A DNA stretch of 64,000 bases, from assembly GCF_003386285.1 (NCBI RefSeq), contig NZ_QPNC01000008.1:186001-250000 (forward strand), read 5' to 3'. The stretch is from Nocardiopsis sp. FIRDI 009 (GTDB taxonomy: Bacteria > Actinomycetota > Actinomycetes > Streptosporangiales > Streptosporangiaceae). Below, piece by piece: positions 17,554 to 26,939 of the stretch. Position numbers and translations under genes: made by a program. The notes under the pieces are model-generated. The model made no database searches. It saw nothing but the letters and a program-made list of their open reading frames with translations, and was not told the DNA's origin. Every line of letters starts with the position of its first letter. Within the stretch, counting starts at the first letter, position 1.

Positions 17554-18396
17554 TCAGAACAGCACCGACATGACCTCGCCCACCTGGCGGAAGCCGACCC
17601 GGCGGTAGGCGGCGCGGGCCGGGGTGTTGAAGTCGTTGACGTACAGGGTCACGCGGGGCGCGATCTCCGCCAGCGCGTACTGGACCACCGCCGCCATGCC
17701 CGCCGTGGAGTGTCCCCGCCCGCGCAGGTCGGGGTGGACCCACACGCCCTGGACCTGGCAGGCGTGCGGTGTGACCGCGCCGATCTCGGCCTTGAAGACG
17801 ACGCGGCCGTCCTCGATCCGGGCGAACGCGCGCCCGGTGCGCACGAGTTCCTCGATCCGCGCCCGGTACAGGGCCCCGCCGTCGCCGGAGTCCGGCGGGA
17901 CGCCGACCTCCTCGGTGAACATCGCCACGCAGGCCGGGACCAGCGTGTTGAGCTCGGAGAGCCGGACCCGGCGCACCTTGGGGTCGGCGGGCACGGCGGG
18001 CGGCGTGTCGATCTCCAGGACCGGTTGGCTGGCGCGGATGACGCGGGCCGGTCCCCAGGCGGGCGTGACCTGTTCCCAGAAGTCCCGGACGGCCTCGACC
18101 GGGCCGACGATCGAGGAGCAGCGGCGGCCGCGCCAGCGGGCGTGGTCCGCGAAGCTGCGGATCGCCGCCGGTCCCGCGTTGACCGGGACCAGGTTGGCGC
18201 CGGAGTAGCACAGGGCCGTCAGACGCCCGTCCTCGACGAACCCCCACACCTCCGTGCCGCTGAAGCGCGCGGAGATCCCCGTCGTCATCAGACGCGAGGC
18301 CACGAAGACGTTGCCCACGGGGTCGGCGTCCAGGAGCGCGCGCACCGCCGCCCGGTCACGCTCTCCGAGGATCCGCACCGGCGAGGTCCGAAGCAT
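17554..18396 (-). CDS. GNAT N-acetyltransferase with DUF4081 domain
   Basis: 280 residues. The N-terminal half (VRILGERDRAAVRALLDADP ... SIVGPVEAVRDFWE) is the DUF4081-type domain. The C-terminal half is a GNAT fold with the acetyl-CoA loop VWVHPDLRGRGHSTAGMAAV and a YVNDFNTPARAAYRRVGF motif. The acceptor is unknown. In many actinobacteria this gene directly follows ispG in the dxr-M50 protease-ispG block; here about 7 kb of other genes lies between them. The ATG at 18396 is chosen for the strong GGGGGAG six bases upstream; an in-frame ATG at 18411 lacks one. Confidence 0.88.
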   Translation of the reverse strand: MLRTSPVRILGERDRAAVRALLDADPVGNVFVASRLMTTGISARFSGTEVWGFVEDGRLTALCYSGANLVPVNAGPAAIRSFADHARWRGRRCSSIVGPVEAVRDFWEQVTPAWGPARVIRASQPVLEIDTPPAVPADPKVRRVRLSELNTLVPACVAMFTEEVGVPPDSGDGGALYRARIEELVRTGRAFARIEDGRVVFKAEIGAVTPHACQVQGVWVHPDLRGRGHSTAGMAAVVQYALAEIAPRVTLYVNDFNTPARAAYRRVGFRQVGEVMSVLF

Positions 18397-18490
18397 CGCG
18401 TTCTCCCCCATCGTCCAGTCCGTCCCCCGGGGGGAGCCCCGGAGGCGACGACCCGATCCAGTTCGCGCCGGTTCCAGACTATTCGACGGG

Positions 18491-20161
18491 TTACCCCGGC
18501 TCACCGGGAAGCTCCGGAATGACCGCTCCGGCGCCCTCCGTCACGGCCCTCAGGTCCTCGCGCGGGGTGCCCGGACGCGGTTCGGGGCGGGCCCCGCAGA
18601 CGAGGTCCGGTCCGGCCGTCCGGCGGTCGGGCAGGGCGCCGCGGAGCAGGTAGTCGGTGACGACCTCGTCGACGCACTCGTTGCCGGTGAAGGCGACGCC
18701 GTGGGTGTACCCGCCGTCCTCGATGACCAGGACCGCCCCGGGCAGGCGGTCGCGCAGGGCGTGGGCGCCCTCGACCGGGGTGGCGCCGTCCTCGGTCGCG
18801 TGCACGATCAGGGCCGGACCGGCGTAGGGGCGGTGTTCGTGGGGCGCGTCACCGACCTGGAACCAGTCCCCGGACCCCGCGGCCCAGTCCAGGCAAGGAG
18901 CGTTGTACCAAGCGTTGTGCCAGCCGATGAAAGGTGCCTCCTCGTACGCCAGGAGGGCGTCGGAGCGCCAGGAGGACCAGTCGGTCGGCCAGTGCGCGTC
19001 GGTGCACTGGACGGCGAGGTAGCCGCCGTAGCCCTGGTCGCTGTCGGCGTGGTCGCCGTAGGCCCGGTGCAGGCTGAGCACCCCGGTGGAGTCGCCGTCG
19101 TTGATCCGGGCGGACAGCGCGCGGGCGACGCCGGGCCAGGTGGCGCTGGAGTAGGCGACCACGATGACGGCGGTCTCCAGTTCGGTGGGGCCGACGGTGT
19201 CCTCGATCGGGGTCCGCCGCACCGCGGAGCGCAGGTCGTAGTAGGCACCGGCGACCTCGTCCCCGGTCCGGCCGAGGCGGTAGGTGTCGTGGTGGCGGGC
19301 CACCCAGTCGAAGAAGTTCTGCGCCGCGCGCTGGATGGAGCGGCTCTGGACGTGGTTGCTCTCGTACCAGGGGTTGTCCGGGTTGACGACGCTGTCGAGG
19401 ACGAGCCCGCGGACGTGGTCGGGGTAGAGGGAGGAGTAGACCGTGCCGAGGTAGCTGCCGTAGGAGTAGCCGAGGTAGTCGATGCGGTCCTCGCCCAGAG
19501 CGCGGCGGACGGCGTCCATGTCGTGGGCGGTGTCCTCGGTCCGGGTGTGCTCCAGGAGGGCTCCGGTGTTCTCTGCGCAGGCCCGGGCGTAGGCCCGCGC
19601 GTCGGCCCGCAGGACGGCCTCCTCGGCCCCGTCCGCGGGCACGGTGTCCGGGCGGACCGGGGTGAAGTAGTGGGGGTCGCAGGTGATGGCGGGGGTGGAG
19701 GCGCCGACGCCGCGCGGGTCGAAGGCGACGACGTCGTAGATCTCGCGCAGCTCCTCGGGCATGCGCTGGTGGGTGATGGAGGCCCAGCGGCGGGCCCCGC
19801 TGCCGGGTCCGCCGGGGTTGACGAGCATGGTGCGTCGGGTGGTGCCGGTGGCGCGGACCCGGGAGAGGGCGAGTTCGACAGTCTCGTCGGCGCCGGGGAC
19901 CCGGTCGCCTCCGGCGGTGCGGACGAGGGGGACGGTCAGGGTGGCGCACTCCAGGATCTCGTCGCCCCGGGGTTCGAGGTCCTTGCAGGGGGCCCAGTCG
20001 AGCCCGGTGCGGTCGATCCGGGTGGCCGGTTGGGCGGTCTCGGCCAGGGTGGGGACGGGGATGAGCGCGAGCGAGGCCAGAAGGACCCCGGCGGTGGCGG
20101 TGGCCCGGATTCGTCGTCGCACTCGTGCTCTCCCCCTGCGCGTCGTGATGTCCATACGCAT
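18491..20161 (-). CDS. Secreted alpha/beta-hydrolase, tripeptidyl aminopeptidase (SlpD/TAP) type
   Basis: 556 residues with an N-terminal Arg-rich n-region and hydrophobic core (ATAGVLLASLALIPVPTLAE), so probably exported. The fold shows an oxyanion-side motif LVNPGGPGSG, DVVAFDPRGVGAS, the nucleophile elbow GYSYGSYLG, and late in the chain the TAP-like domain (GPALIVHATEDGATPVEGAH) with a probable catalytic Asp, and a His in GGYTHGV. Related Streptomyces enzymes release tri- or di-peptides from protein N-termini. The start is uncertain between 20161 and 20155; both lack a clear ribosome site. It faces the Lrp gene across a short divergent region. Confidence 0.85.
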   Translation of the reverse strand: MRMDITTRRGRARVRRRIRATATAGVLLASLALIPVPTLAETAQPATRIDRTGLDWAPCKDLEPRGDEILECATLTVPLVRTAGGDRVPGADETVELALSRVRATGTTRRTMLVNPGGPGSGARRWASITHQRMPEELREIYDVVAFDPRGVGASTPAITCDPHYFTPVRPDTVPADGAEEAVLRADARAYARACAENTGALLEHTRTEDTAHDMDAVRRALGEDRIDYLGYSYGSYLGTVYSSLYPDHVRGLVLDSVVNPDNPWYESNHVQSRSIQRAAQNFFDWVARHHDTYRLGRTGDEVAGAYYDLRSAVRRTPIEDTVGPTELETAVIVVAYSSATWPGVARALSARINDGDSTGVLSLHRAYGDHADSDQGYGGYLAVQCTDAHWPTDWSSWRSDALLAYEEAPFIGWHNAWYNAPCLDWAAGSGDWFQVGDAPHEHRPYAGPALIVHATEDGATPVEGAHALRDRLPGAVLVIEDGGYTHGVAFTGNECVDEVVTDYLLRGALPDRRTAGPDLVCGARPEPRPGTPREDLRAVTEGAGAVIPELPGEPG

Positions 20162-20266
20162 TGTCTCAATTACCTACTGTGACATGCGGAAGCGACACGA
20201 ACCCCAGGAGGTACCGCCCCGGTAGCATGTGCCCTGGTGAGGTCAGACAGGGACATAAGGGGCACA

Positions 20267-20731
20267 ATGCGTCTGGATCGTGTCGACGAGCGGATCATCG
20301 CGATACTCGGCGCGGACGCGCGGATGAGCTTCGCCGAGATCGGCGGCGAGGTCGGACTCAGCCCCTCGGCGGTCAAACGCCGCGTCGACCGGTTGGTCGA
20401 GTCCGGCGCCGTACGCGGGTTCACCGTGGTCGTGGAGCCCCAGGCGGTCGGCTGGACCACCGAGGCCTACATCGAGCTGTACTGCCGCGCGCGCACCTCG
20501 CCCAGCGAGATCCGCAGCGGGCTGGCGGGGTACGCGGAGGTCACCTCGGCGTGCACGGTGACCGGCGAGGCCGACGCCTTCGTCCAGGTCCGCGCCCGCG
20601 ACACCCACCACCTGGAGGAGGTCATCGAGCGCATCGGCGCCGAGCCCTTCGTGGTGCGCACCAAGAGCACCCTGGTGCTGTCGCGGCTGGTCGACCAGCC
20701 GATCCTGGCGGGGACCGCCGGACTGCCGTAG
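20267..20731 (+). CDS. Lrp/AsnC-family transcriptional regulator
   Basis: 154 residues: an N-terminal AsnC helix-turn-helix (DERIIAILGADARMSFAEIG, then LSPSAVKRRVDRLVESGAV) and a C-terminal RAM ligand-binding domain (VTSACTVTGEADAFVQVRA). Such proteins bind amino acids and commonly regulate neighbouring amino-acid catabolic genes. ATG at 20267 follows AAGGGG. It converges on the monooxygenase gene and is the natural candidate regulator of that gene, the amidohydrolase and the permease (inference). The effector could be lysine or another basic amino acid. Confidence 0.9.
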   Translation: MRLDRVDERIIAILGADARMSFAEIGGEVGLSPSAVKRRVDRLVESGAVRGFTVVVEPQAVGWTTEAYIELYCRARTSPSEIRSGLAGYAEVTSACTVTGEADAFVQVRARDTHHLEEVIERIGAEPFVVRTKSTLVLSRLVDQPILAGTAGLP

Positions 20732-21031
20732 CCGTGTTCCTGTGGGCCTCCGCTTCGCTTCGGCCCGTGTTCGGTCGCCCCGAAGGCAGGGATTCTTCAT
20801 CCTCGCCTTCGCCCGCCCGTCGCCCTCCACCACCCCCGACCGACGCCTGCGGCGCAGCCCGATTCATGCTCGTTCCTCGCTCGCGGCCCAGCCCGTCTTG
20901 CGGAACCCTGCCGGCGCCCGAACGGAAACCCCCATGGTGACCGTTCCGGAGGACGAACAGGGACGGCCCCCGGCCGCGCGCGGTTCGGTGGACGCGCGGC
21001 CGGGGGCCGTCGAGGCGAGGCCGGTCGGACC
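20732..21031. other. Convergent intergenic region with repetitive sequence and terminator
   Basis: About 300 bases between the Lrp and monooxygenase genes. The first part has short repeated words (CTTCGCTTCGG, CCTCGCCTTCGCC, CTCGTTCCTCGCTCG) of a kind that may be dispersed in the genome. The end carries a strong hairpin. Confidence 0.4.
20962..21011. terminator. Strong bidirectional terminator
   Basis: 19-bp perfect stem (starts GACGGCCCCCGGCC, mirrored at 20993-21011) with a 12-base loop, between two convergent genes. Confidence 0.8.
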
Positions 21032-22744
21032 TCAGTCCTCGGGAAGGCGCACGGGCGCCAGGTCGTCGAAGAGGTCGCCCGGACCCGGGTTGGTCGGGTC
21101 CGTCTGACCTCCGAAGTGGTGCACCACGCCCCACACGGCGTTGAGCGCGGTCTGCACGGCGCCCTCGGCCCAGCCCGCCGTCCAGGACACGTCGTCCCCG
21201 GCCAGGAACAGGCCGCGGTGGCGCTCCTCCAGCTCGTCCTGCTTGAAGTGGGTGAACAGGCGGCGCTGGTAGCGGTAGTGCCCCGGCAGGTTCGCCTTGA
21301 ACGCGCCCATGAAGTAGGGCTCGTCCTCCCAGGAGATCGTCACCGGGTCACCCGTGATGTGCGCGCGGATGTCCACGTTCGGGTAGATCTTGCCGAGCGA
21401 GTTCAGCATGACCTCCATCCGCTCGTTGGCGGACAGCGGCAGCCACTTGAGCGAGTCGTCGCACCAGGTGTACGACATGCAGATCGCGGCGGGGCCGTCC
21501 GGGTCCTCACCCTCCAGCAGGTAGGTGCCCCGGGTCATGCGGTCGGTGAGCGTCATGCTCATGACGTCGCGGCCCGTCTCGGGGTCCTTGTCCCGCCAGA
21601 ACGCGCGGTCCACCGGAACGAACAGCTTCGAGGACTCCATGTAGTGGGTCCGCTCGATCGCCGTCCAGTGGTCGATCGGCAGCAGGCTCTCGTCGCAGTC
21701 GATCTTGGAGAGCATCATCCAGCTCTGCGCGGTGAACACCGCCGCCGCGTAGGTGCGGGTGGAGCCGGAGGCGTCGGTGACCGTGATGTTCCCGGACGGG
21801 GAGCCCTTGGCCGCCGTGCGGCGCAGCGCCGTGACCGCCGGGCGCGGTCCGTCGCCGTGCAGGGAGGCCAGGGACGTGCCCTGCGCCCAGTACGTGATCT
21901 TGTCCGGGGCGTGCTCCCACATGCGCAGCGGCAGCTGCTGGACGCCGCCGACGATCCCCATGTGGTCGTCGTCCGCACCCGTGTAGGTGACGCGCAGGAT
22001 CTCCAGGATGGAGTTGGGGAAGTCGGTGTCCCAACCGCCCGTTCCGAAGCCCACCTGGCCGAAGATCTCACGGTGGCGGAAGGAGGCGAAGGCGGGCGAC
22101 TCGCACAGGAAGCCGTAGAAGGTCTGGTTGTCGAGCCTGTCGACCAGCTCGTTCCAGATCTCCTTCTGGGTGGCGACGTCGCGCTCGCGGATCGCCTTCT
22201 GCATGCGGGTGTGCTGGGCGCCCTCCTCCAGGGTGCGGTCCCAGGCGCGCGCCACCTCGCGGTAGACCTCGGGCAGGTCGTCGAGGGTGGTCGCGTAGTG
22301 CGACTCGCCCTTGAGGTCGACGACGGTGCTCGGGGTGACCGGCGCGAGCGGGTTCGGGAAGGGGACCGTCTCCAGGCCCATCTTCTCGACGTAGTGCAGG
22401 AACGCGGTCGACGACGGCGGGAAGCGCATGGCGCCCATCTCCGCGACGACGTCGTCGGGGCAGTTCGGCAGCTTCTCCGTGCGCAGGCGTCCGCCGATCT
22501 GGTCGGCCTCGTAGACGACCGGCTTCAGGCCCATCTTCATGAGCTCGTAGGCGGTGACGATGCCCGACAGGCCACCGCCGATCACGGCGACCTCGGTCCC
22601 GTGGCTCTCGGCCGGGACCTGTCCGAGCCCGGCGGGGCTCTCCAGGTAGGCGTCGTAGGCGAACGGGAAGTCCGGTCCGCACATGTTCAACGGTGTGTCC
22701 TGCGCGGGCGCGGAACCTGCGGCCGTGGGCACGGCGGACGTCAT
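21032..22744 (-). CDS. davB: Lysine 2-monooxygenase-like flavin amine oxidase
   Basis: 570-residue flavoprotein of the tryptophan/lysine 2-monooxygenase branch of the amine oxidase family. These enzymes decarboxylate and oxygenate an L-amino acid to the amide one carbon shorter. Marks are the start MCGPDFPFAYDAYLESPAGL, a dinucleotide-binding VAVIGGGLSGIVTAYELMKM, GGRLRTE, FGQVGFGTGGWDTDFPNS, and the C-terminal FAD-contact region GLFLAGDDVSWTAGWAEGAV ending in HHFGGQTDPTNPGPGD. It resembles P. putida DavB along its length as I remember it. Arginine or tryptophan as substrate cannot be excluded. ATG at 22744 has a near-perfect AAGGAGGGG. The next upstream gene on the strand is the matching amidohydrolase. 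Confidence 0.85.
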   Translation of the reverse strand: MTSAVPTAAGSAPAQDTPLNMCGPDFPFAYDAYLESPAGLGQVPAESHGTEVAVIGGGLSGIVTAYELMKMGLKPVVYEADQIGGRLRTEKLPNCPDDVVAEMGAMRFPPSSTAFLHYVEKMGLETVPFPNPLAPVTPSTVVDLKGESHYATTLDDLPEVYREVARAWDRTLEEGAQHTRMQKAIRERDVATQKEIWNELVDRLDNQTFYGFLCESPAFASFRHREIFGQVGFGTGGWDTDFPNSILEILRVTYTGADDDHMGIVGGVQQLPLRMWEHAPDKITYWAQGTSLASLHGDGPRPAVTALRRTAAKGSPSGNITVTDASGSTRTYAAAVFTAQSWMMLSKIDCDESLLPIDHWTAIERTHYMESSKLFVPVDRAFWRDKDPETGRDVMSMTLTDRMTRGTYLLEGEDPDGPAAICMSYTWCDDSLKWLPLSANERMEVMLNSLGKIYPNVDIRAHITGDPVTISWEDEPYFMGAFKANLPGHYRYQRRLFTHFKQDELEERHRGLFLAGDDVSWTAGWAEGAVQTALNAVWGVVHHFGGQTDPTNPGPGDLFDDLAPVRLPED

Positions 22745-22819
22745 GGGCCCCTCCTTACACAAGGGTCTCGTCGAGCGGGGTGTACCGCGTGGCTGGTGTG
22801 ACTGGTATCGGGTGGTGGT

Positions 22820-23626
22820 TCAGGGGACGAGCGACCCGTACAGATCGGGTCGGCGGTCGTCCAGGTAGGACTGCTCGGCCAGCAGCTCGGCGGTCACGGC
22901 CGGGTCCACGTCGGCGACCAGCAGCTCCTCGTCGGGCCCGGCGCGCAGCAGTTCGGCGCCGTCGGGGCCGACCAGGGTGCTCAGCCCCATGTAGTCGAGG
23001 TCGCCCTCGACGTCGCAGCGGTTGACGTAGGCCAGGTGGAGCTGGTTCTCCAGGGCCCGGGCCGGGACCAGCAGGGTGGGCACCCGGACGTTGGGGTGCA
23101 TGAGCGCGGTGGGTACGACGAGCAGTTCGGTCCCGGCCAGGGCGTGCGCGCGCACGGTCTCGGGGAACTCGACGTCGTAGCAGATGAGGAGGCCGAGCCG
23201 GACGCCGTTCAGGTCGGCCTGCACGACCGGGGTGTCCCCGGGGGCGTACATGTCCCGGTCCAGGTCGCCGAAGAGGTGGCTCTTGCGGTACAGGGCCAGG
23301 GGCGCTCCGTCGCCGCCCACCAGGCGCACCGCGTTGTACACGCGCCCGTCCGCGCGCTCGGGGAAACCGTAGACGATCGCGACACCGGTGTCGGCGGCCA
23401 CCCGCGCGACGGCCTCGGCGAGGGGGCCGTCGGCGGGCTCGGCCAGGCGGGCGACCTCGGCGCCCAGGGCGTAGCCGGTCATCGACATCTCGGGGCCGAC
23501 CAGCAGATCGGCGCCCTCGTCGGCGGCGGCCCGGGCCCGGTCGGCGAGCCTGGCGAGGGAGGACGCGGTGTCCCCGCTGCGCCCGGCGCCCTGGTCCAGG
23601 GCGACGCGCAGGCGTCGGCGTGTCAT
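22820..23626 (-). CDS. davA: Carbon-nitrogen hydrolase, 5-aminovaleramidase-like
   Basis: 268-residue nitrilase-superfamily amidase. The Glu-Lys-Cys triad is visible: Glu in LLVGPEMSMTGY, Lys in LYRKSHLFG, Cys in LLICYDVEFPE. Length and context match DavA, which hydrolyses 5-aminovaleramide (the lysine monooxygenase product) to 5-aminovalerate. In arginine pathways the equivalent enzyme acts on 4-guanidinobutyramide. ATG at 23626 with GAGGGGGAG upstream. Its stop lies about 75 bases before the monooxygenase start on the same strand, so one transcript is likely. The upstream region holds a CGTTGCGTAT word shared with the permease promoter. Confidence 0.85.
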   Translation of the reverse strand: MTRRRLRVALDQGAGRSGDTASSLARLADRARAAADEGADLLVGPEMSMTGYALGAEVARLAEPADGPLAEAVARVAADTGVAIVYGFPERADGRVYNAVRLVGGDGAPLALYRKSHLFGDLDRDMYAPGDTPVVQADLNGVRLGLLICYDVEFPETVRAHALAGTELLVVPTALMHPNVRVPTLLVPARALENQLHLAYVNRCDVEGDLDYMGLSTLVGPDGAELLRAGPDEELLVADVDPAVTAELLAEQSYLDDRRPDLYGSLVP

Positions 23627-23714
23627 CGCTCCCCCTCCCGGTCGGTCGTCGTGTGCGGCCGCGTCCACTCTAGGTGGACGATCGCGCCACAAACGTGCCT
23701 CAAAGCATCCACTT

Positions 23715-23724
23715 CGTTGCGTAT
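23715..23724. promoter_or_regulatory. Candidate Lrp-type motif CGTTGCGTAT before the amidohydrolase
   Basis: The same 10-base word occurs at 25521-25530 upstream of the permease. It is located about 90 bases before the amidohydrolase start. Assignment to the Lrp regulator is inference. Confidence 0.4.
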
Positions 23725-23803
23725 TTCGCGTGGTCGCCGGTGGTTCGTTGCACCGCCTGCGGAACTCTCACCCAGCCGTTCCACGCGGGCACCCCCAGCA
23801 ACG

Positions 23804-23840
23804 CGGGGGCGGGGCCGGAAGATTCCCGGCCCCGCCCCCG
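23804..23840. terminator. Terminator after the permease gene
   Basis: 15-bp perfect stem CGGGGGCGGGGCCGG / CCGGCCCCGCCCCCG with a 7-base loop, just after the permease stop (reading the minus strand). It separates the permease transcript from the amidohydrolase-monooxygenase transcript. Confidence 0.8.
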
Positions 23841-23852
23841 TGCCGAGCCCGG

Positions 23853-25334
23853 TCAGACCCCGGCCTCGACGGTGCCCTCCGCCTCCAGCGCGGAGCGGCG
23901 CATGCTGTAGGCGAAGTAGACGGCCAGGCCGACGACGAGCCAGGCGACGAAGGCCGTCCACACGCTCAGGTCCATGCTGACCATCAGGTAGGCGCAGGCG
24001 AGCACGCCCAGGACCGGCGTGACCGGGGCGCCCGGCATCCGGAAGGCGCGCTCCAGGTCCGGGCGGCGCCTGCGCAGCACCAGGACGGCCACGTTGACCA
24101 GGGCGAAGGCGAAGAGGGTGCCGATGGCGGTGGCGTCGGCGAGCGGCCCCAGCGGGATGAGCGCGGCCAGGACGGCGATGAGCACGGAGGTGATGACCGT
24201 GTTGGCGCGCGGGGTGCCCTTGGCGTCGACCTTGGAGAACGCCTTGGGGATGAGGCCGTCGCGGGACATCGCGAAGAGGATGCGGGTCTGGCTGTACAGG
24301 ACGACCAGGACGACGCTGGCCAGCGCGAGCACGGCGCCCGCGGCGAAGATGACCGCCCAGACCGTGGTGCCGGTGACGCTGGTCAGGATCCCGGCCAGGG
24401 AGGTCTCGCCGTCGGCGAAGTCGGTCCAGTTGAGCGCTCCGACGGCGGTGAAGGCGACCAGGCAGTACAGGGCCGTCACCAGGATCATCGAGAACATGAT
24501 GGCGCGGGGCAGGTCGCGCTGCGGGTCCTTGGCCTCCTCACTGGCGGTGGAGGCGGAGTCGAACCCGATGTAGGAGAAGAACAGCGTGGCGCCCGCGGCG
24601 CTGACACCGGCCATGCCCATCGGCATGAAGGGGGCGAAGTTGCCGTCCTGGACGGCGGTGACGGCGATGACCACGAACATGACCAGGATCGCGATCTTGA
24701 TGGCGACCATGACCGCGTTGACGCGGCTGCTCTCGCGCACCCCGGCGAGCAGGGCGAACATCGACAGCAGGACGACGATGGCGGCGGGCAGGTTGATCAG
24801 ACCGCCCTCCATCGGCCCGGCGAGCAGCTCGGCGGGCATCGACATTCCGGTGGTCAGGTGCAGGAGCTCGTCGATGTACTGGCCCCAGCCCACTCCGACG
24901 GCCGCGACGGACACGCCGTAGGTGAGCATCAGGCACCAGCCGCAGATCCAGGCCATGAACTCGCCCATGGTGGCGTAGGCGTAGGAGTACGCGGAGCCGG
25001 AGGCGGGGATCATCCCGGCCATCTCGGCGTAGGCGAGGGCGGAGAACAGCGCGGTGACCCCGGCCAGCACGAACGCGATGATGACGGCGGGCCCGGCGAC
25101 CGGCACGGCCTCACCGAGAACGACGAAGATGCCGGTGCCCAGGGTGGCGCCGATGCCGATCATGGACAGCTGCCAGAAGCCCATGTGGCGGCGCAGCCCC
25201 GCGCCTTCGGCGGCCTGGGTCTCGGCCACGAGCTTCTCGACAGGCTTGCGGCGGGTGAGGCGGTCCCTCAGCGAGGGCACACCGCCCCGGCCGACGGGCA
25301 CGCGGGTGCCCGCCGTGGTCTTCTGGTCCACCAC
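23853..25334 (-). CDS. APC-family amino-acid permease, cationic amino-acid transporter (CAT) type
   Basis: 493-residue polytopic membrane protein with about 12-14 hydrophobic segments. The APC signature GIGATLGTGIFVVLGE is in the first segment, ASGSAYSYAYATMGEFMAW follows, and the CAT-type stretch SYIGFDSASTASEEAKDPQR lies in the cytoplasmic loop after the sixth region. CAT proteins import lysine, arginine and ornithine, which supports a basic amino acid as the monooxygenase substrate. The GTG at 25334 has GAGGAG about nine bases upstream; the open frame further upstream is proline/arginine-rich and non-homologous. It has its own promoter region and terminator. Confidence 0.88.
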   Translation of the reverse strand: MVDQKTTAGTRVPVGRGGVPSLRDRLTRRKPVEKLVAETQAAEGAGLRRHMGFWQLSMIGIGATLGTGIFVVLGEAVPVAGPAVIIAFVLAGVTALFSALAYAEMAGMIPASGSAYSYAYATMGEFMAWICGWCLMLTYGVSVAAVGVGWGQYIDELLHLTTGMSMPAELLAGPMEGGLINLPAAIVVLLSMFALLAGVRESSRVNAVMVAIKIAILVMFVVIAVTAVQDGNFAPFMPMGMAGVSAAGATLFFSYIGFDSASTASEEAKDPQRDLPRAIMFSMILVTALYCLVAFTAVGALNWTDFADGETSLAGILTSVTGTTVWAVIFAAGAVLALASVVLVVLYSQTRILFAMSRDGLIPKAFSKVDAKGTPRANTVITSVLIAVLAALIPLGPLADATAIGTLFAFALVNVAVLVLRRRRPDLERAFRMPGAPVTPVLGVLACAYLMVSMDLSVWTAFVAWLVVGLAVYFAYSMRRSALEAEGTVEAGV

Positions 25335-25494
25335 GTGAATAACTCCTCGACGCTTTCGTGCATGGGCGCACCACACCCCTGGGAGGGCGTGTGATGAGGG
25401 GGTGGCCACCGCTCGCCGGAGGACGCACGGCGAGGGGGTGGCTGGCCGTTCCCGCCGCTCACGGCTGGGATGTGCCTCCAGCAACGTTATCCGC

Positions 25495-25508
25495 GTTACC
25501 TAGGTAAC
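25495..25508. promoter_or_regulatory. Perfect 14-bp palindrome GTTACCTAGGTAAC
   Basis: Lies about 160 bases upstream of the permease start, close to where a promoter would be expected. Operator-like; the binding protein is unknown. Confidence 0.4.
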
Positions 25509-25520
25509 ATGACCCACGAA

Positions 25521-25568
25521 CGTTGCGTATGTCCGGGTTTCACACCATGATCAATGCGTAATGACGCA
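25521..25568. promoter_or_regulatory. Candidate Lrp-type operator cluster before the permease
   Basis: Contains CGTTGCGTAT and, 24 bases on, the inverted repeat TGCGT-N4-ACGCA, both built on a TGCGT half-site. The 10-base word recurs before the amidohydrolase, as expected for a shared regulator. Confidence 0.45.
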
Positions 25569-25784
25569 ATAAAACGCACACAAAAGTGATTCATGTCATA
25601 TGTTGTCACCCACAGTAGCGGTAAACCTTTGACCTGCGAGGGGGTCGGCGGACACCGGTCGTTTGCCCGAGGTTCACCCTCGTCCGCCCCTCCCGCCGGA
25701 ACGACGGGAGCCCGGTCCACACGCGTGGACCGGGCTCGTGTTCGTTCGGGCCTCCGCGCCGGGGGAGGCTCCCAGGGGGCGGGG

Positions 25785-26939
<1,155 letters not shown>

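Larger units (their letters stand above)
25335..25784. other. Intergenic region between ispG and the permease, palindrome-rich
   Basis: About 450 bases, visibly richer in A/T from 25480 to 25640. It carries GTTACCTAGGTAAC (25495-25508), CGTTGCGTAT (25521-25530) and a TGCGT-AATG-ACGCA inverted repeat (25555-25568). No gene seen. The right end has an imperfect CGGGCTCGTG/CCCGGTCCACACGCGTGGACCGGGC hairpin near 25710-25737, a likely terminator for ispG. Confidence 0.6.

Noticed and set aside
23568-25394. Plus-strand open frame across the permease gene
   Set aside because: Asp/Gly/His/Gln-rich mirror of a membrane protein gene; no domain.
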